Below the pieces are notes generated by a model. That model saw nothing but the letters and a program-made list of their open reading frames with translations, ran no database searches and was not told the DNA's origin. This document shows, piece after piece, positions 61,018-64,000 of a stretch of DNA of 64,000 nt (its first letter is position 1; each line of letters opens with the position of its first letter). Source of the DNA: Epiperipatus broadwayi. Taxonomy: Eukaryota > Onychophora > Udeonychophora > Euonychophora > Peripatidae. The stretch covers positions 372,001-436,000 of the forward strand of contig JAQFVV010012531.1 in NCBI GenBank assembly GCA_028023455.1, read 5' to 3'. The translations under genes were made by a program, and so were the position numbers.

Positions 61018-62190
61018 CCAGGTATTGAGAGAAGTTATAGAAAGGACAAATGAATATAAGTTGCCATTATGCTTTGGATTTGTAGATTATGAAAAGGTAT
61101 TTGATTCTATAAACATTTTTTCAATGATTAAAGCATTGGATCATCAAGGTATAGATCCAGGCTATTGTCATATTTTAAAGAATATTTATAAAAATGCAAA
61201 AGCAACAATTAGATTACATAATGATACTAGGGAAGTCAACATTGAGAAGGGTGTAAGACAGGGTGACTCCATATCTCCAAAACTTTTTACAACAGTGCTG
61301 CAAGAAGTATTTTGTGGATTAAAATGGGAGCTAAAGTAATGAAAGTAAATGGAGATTATTTAAGACATTTAGATTTTGCAGCTGATGTAGTTGTTTTTGC
61401 AAATAATGCTTTAGAGCTGCAGGAAATGTTGCAAGAGTTATCAGATGAAAGTAGGACTAAAGATAAATGTTAAAAAGACTCGAGTAATGTTCAATGGATT
61501 TTCTCAAAATATGACAATAAAGATTGATTTTGATGAGTTAGAAGAAGTTAACAGCTACAAATACCTTGGTCAGATTATTAATACAGATGGAAACATAATG
61601 GATGAAATTAATCATAGAATTAAACTTGAACAAGGCAAAACTCTCTCCATACAGTAGTATGAGATAGTGATGTTTAGTAGAATTAAACTTGGTTGGAGTG
61701 CTTTTGGTAGAAATAACTTGATACTAAAAGGAAATATGCCTATGTGTTTGAAGAGGAAGGTTTTTAATAAATGGGTTTTACCAGTTCTTACGGATCTGAG
61801 ACTTGGACACTTAATAGAAGAGCAATACAGACTTCAGACCACTCAAAGAAGTATGGAGAGATGCATGTTGGGAATAACAAGGAGATCGAAACAGGTAAGA
61901 GAACAAACATGTTACTGACCTCATTGAAAAAATTAAAAGAATGAAGTGGAGTTGGGCTGGACATATTTTCTAGAAAAGATGATAATAGATGAACAATTGA
62001 AATCTTAAACTGGATTCCAAGAGATTGTAAAAGATCCAGAAAGAGACCACATATGAGATGGATGGATGAAATAAAGTATGCAGAGGTGGTATAGAGAAGA
62101 GAAGTTAAAGACTGGAGAAGATGGATTGAACTTGGAGAGACCTTCATCCTGCAGTGGTTTGATAATGGTTGATGATAATATATATGATTA
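61018..62190 (+). pseudogene. RTE-type LINE, 5'-truncated
   Basis: Frames in order: VIERTNEYKLPLCFGFVDYE (61025), EKGVRQGDSISPKLFTTVLQ, HLDFAADVVVFAN (catalytic FADD replaced by FAAD), GLKINVKKTRVMFNGF, SYKYLGQIINTDGN, RIKLGWSAFGR, MCLKRKVFNKWVLPVLT and SMERCMLGITRRSKQVREQT. The 3' end reads GGAGACCTTCATCCTGCAG then TGATGATAATA. This is the RTE order of RT and C-terminal domains, without endonuclease. The 50-bp insert at 61629 interrupts it. It needs at least two frameshifts and is inactive. Confidence 0.9.
61629..61678 (-). mobile_element. 50-bp member of the 13-bp-TSD family
   Basis: It lies between exact repeats AGAATTAAACTTG (61616-61628 and 61679-61691) in the RTE. On the minus strand it has the family head ACTAAACATCACTATCTCAT joined directly to the tail ACTGTATGGAGAGAGTTTTG and CCTTGTT. 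The element is therefore head plus tail with the interior missing. Confidence 0.88.
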
Positions 62191-64000
62191 AATTCAATAG
62201 ACAGTATCATCTCCTTATTTCAACGGCTAGACTATATTCTTTTGTTTTGTATTTGAAACTGCTTTTAATTAGCAAATAATGTTTTTAATGGAGCTGTAGT
62301 TCTTTTGTTTCTATGGAGATTATAACAATCTTAATTCTGGAAAGGTTTATTGTTCAACACTTGTTGAAATTTCTTCAAATGTCACAGCTATAAATGCTCT
62401 TAATTTATGGTTATTGCAAGAATTTTATTATTTGTAACTTACTGTTTGTCATTGATTGCTTGGGTTCAGGTCCTTCCCAATTCTCTAATGGAATTTCTAC
62501 TTTCAAATTTGAGGCTGGATTTTGAAGTAACTGCCACTATGTATGTGACTTGATAACAATGTACTAACTTCCCGCTCAACTTAAATTTTTTCTCAAAATG
62601 TTTCTTACCCAGATTTGTCATCAAAAGTAAATTGGGATTAGTTTCATCTGATAATTATTTAATTATTGAAACCAAAAAAAGATATGCATGTCTTTAGATG
62701 TTTATTCATTAGTAAATCATTCAAAACTTTGCCATTGAATGAGTAGTGTGTTAATACACGATAATTCAATAACACCATAAATATTTGGTATAGCAACTGA
62801 GATAGTATTTTCTGCCACCTCATCTGTAAATATATATTAGTTTTAAATTATGTTAAAGATAAAGTTTTGTTAAAAATATATAACATATTATCTTTAATCT
62901 TTTAAATCAGTTTTAAAGTTTTTTTTTCTTTATCTCAAAGAAATCAGGATTTCTTCATGAATTTTTTTTATTATTTAAAAATTAATTAAATCTTGAACTA
63001 AATTAAAAATAGATCTCAAGATTTCCTTTTACTAAAAGTTTTTTTTTTTTGTTTTAACTGTAATTTAGAAAGACATGGGTTGGGGGGATAAAAAACTACA
63101 GACTTTTAGCAATTAACTCTATTGTTGAAACTTCACACATTAAAAGTATTTCATTATCTATTACACTATTTGAACCAGAACTTTCCATTAATTAAAAAAA
63201 CGGAAATGATCAAAAAAAGACAAAAATTAAAAGTGCTGGAATGTAGCTAAAAATAAATCAAAGTGTGAATCCTGTTGTCAATAAAACATATAAATTGCAG
63301 AGTTTTCTTTTGTTCAAATAAGACAATTTTTCTAAAAAAAAAGTTATAAATCCAGAACTGTTGCTAGAAAATATTGTTAAACAGCACCAAGAAAATGTTC
63401 TCTAGCTAGAAAAAACATTTAAGAAACTTTCCCCTCTGGAAATACATCTCCTGGTCACATCTGAAGCTACCTGAGCGATCATCAACAATGGACAGGAGGA
63501 AGTTAAACCGGCTAGATGAGGGTGTCAAGAAAAGCCAATGGATAACACACAGGATTCACGCCAGCATATAAGAACTTTGATCACATGGAGAAAGTTGAAT
63601 CACTGATCGATCAAGGTAACTGTGAACTGTTAGTGACCTTTTATTCCAATTTACATAATAGAAATATAGACTCCATTAATTGTGTTAAATGTTTCAACAA
63701 TAGAGTGTGCGATTATAAATGGGATTTTTTTATGCTATTTTAACTTAATTAAAACAGGGAGGGTGTTATGCTGATAAATTATTAAAATGTTTTTTTATGC
63801 ATCTTGATATAATTCAATGTATGAATCAGTTTAGATTTCTCCGAAAAATATTAACTGCTCAATCTTTAAAGCAAATGGAGAAGTAGTTTAGTTAAAAGTT
63901 CCGACTATAAGCAAACACAGGAATGTCGGAACCTAATAGACATAAAAATGGGTATCTCGACAGCTGTAATCAAACAACGCCTTGTCTGTTAAGATTAGAA

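Larger units (their letters stand above)
59962..64000. other. Upstream of FECH: promoter side and repeats
   Basis: No CpG-rich promoter, TATA box or transcription start can be fixed. The next 200 bases (59962-60160) are less AT-rich than average and probably hold the FECH 5' UTR. An exon-like segment (60625), a tRNA-like repeat (60905) and an RTE copy (61018-62190) follow. In 62200-64000 I see no gene. 63430-63640 is somewhat less AT-rich and contains a 28-codon ATG frame (63499-63582) that I do not call. Confidence 0.55.

Noticed and set aside
63499-63582. 28-codon ATG frame followed by a GT-like donor
   Set aside because: Stops before the donor and has no recognisable peptide.
1-64000. CRISPR arrays, operons, ribosome binding sites
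   Set aside because: Spliced eukaryotic gene and retroelement content; no regularly spaced repeats.

Overview
This is a strongly AT-rich piece of an animal nuclear genome. The only host gene I can support is ferrochelatase (FECH), the last enzyme of haem synthesis, on the minus strand. Six coding exons can be read, from an ATG at 59961 to a splice donor at 3110. They encode the first 214 residues, roughly the N-terminal half. The remaining exons lie beyond the left edge. All five internal junctions carry GT/AG signals and matching phases (1, 2, 2, 1, 2), and the sixth exon ends in phase 0. The long repeat-filled introns, Penelope-like elements, RTE and other LINEs and tRNA-derived repeats fit a large invertebrate genome. 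My best guess is a mollusc, perhaps a cephalopod, held with low confidence.

Layout by FECH interval. Intron 6 (1-3109, incomplete) holds a near-perfect fold-back element and a small hairpin. Intron 5 (3279-21447) holds a LINE split by a 3.25-kb insertion, a 2.2-kb and a 1.95-kb element ending TG...CA, a 703-bp fold-back element and short repeats. Introns 4 and 3 hold LINE fragments and members of a short mobile family. Intron 2 (36602-57129) is the busiest: a 531-bp member of that family, a head-to-head pair of Penelope-like 3' ends, two further Penelope-like copies, and a three-layer nest at about 41.1-50.8 kb. In the nest, a LINE is split by an element inserted at ATAT, and that element is split by a Ty3/Gypsy-type LTR retrotransposon. 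Intron 1 and the region upstream of FECH contain decayed LINEs.

Three patterns stand out. (1) A non-autonomous family has five insertions of 48, 50, 153, 267 and 531 bp. Each is flanked by a direct repeat of 13 bp (12 of 13 matching in one case), with shared heads and tails and no poly-A. (2) Four insertions of unlike sequence all begin TG, end CA and sit between copies of ATAT; two more element ends show the same ...TTACA|ATAT boundary. (3) Two Penelope-like 3' ends carry, at the same place, a tRNA-like segment followed by a hammerhead-core-like motif. The Gypsy element is also notable: it keeps gag and protease joined in frame to an integrase tail, without reverse transcriptase, and has an in-frame UGA followed by CUA between gag and protease.

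Almost all the mobile-element ORFs are broken. All calls come from reading the sequence by eye; no alignment or database search was run.
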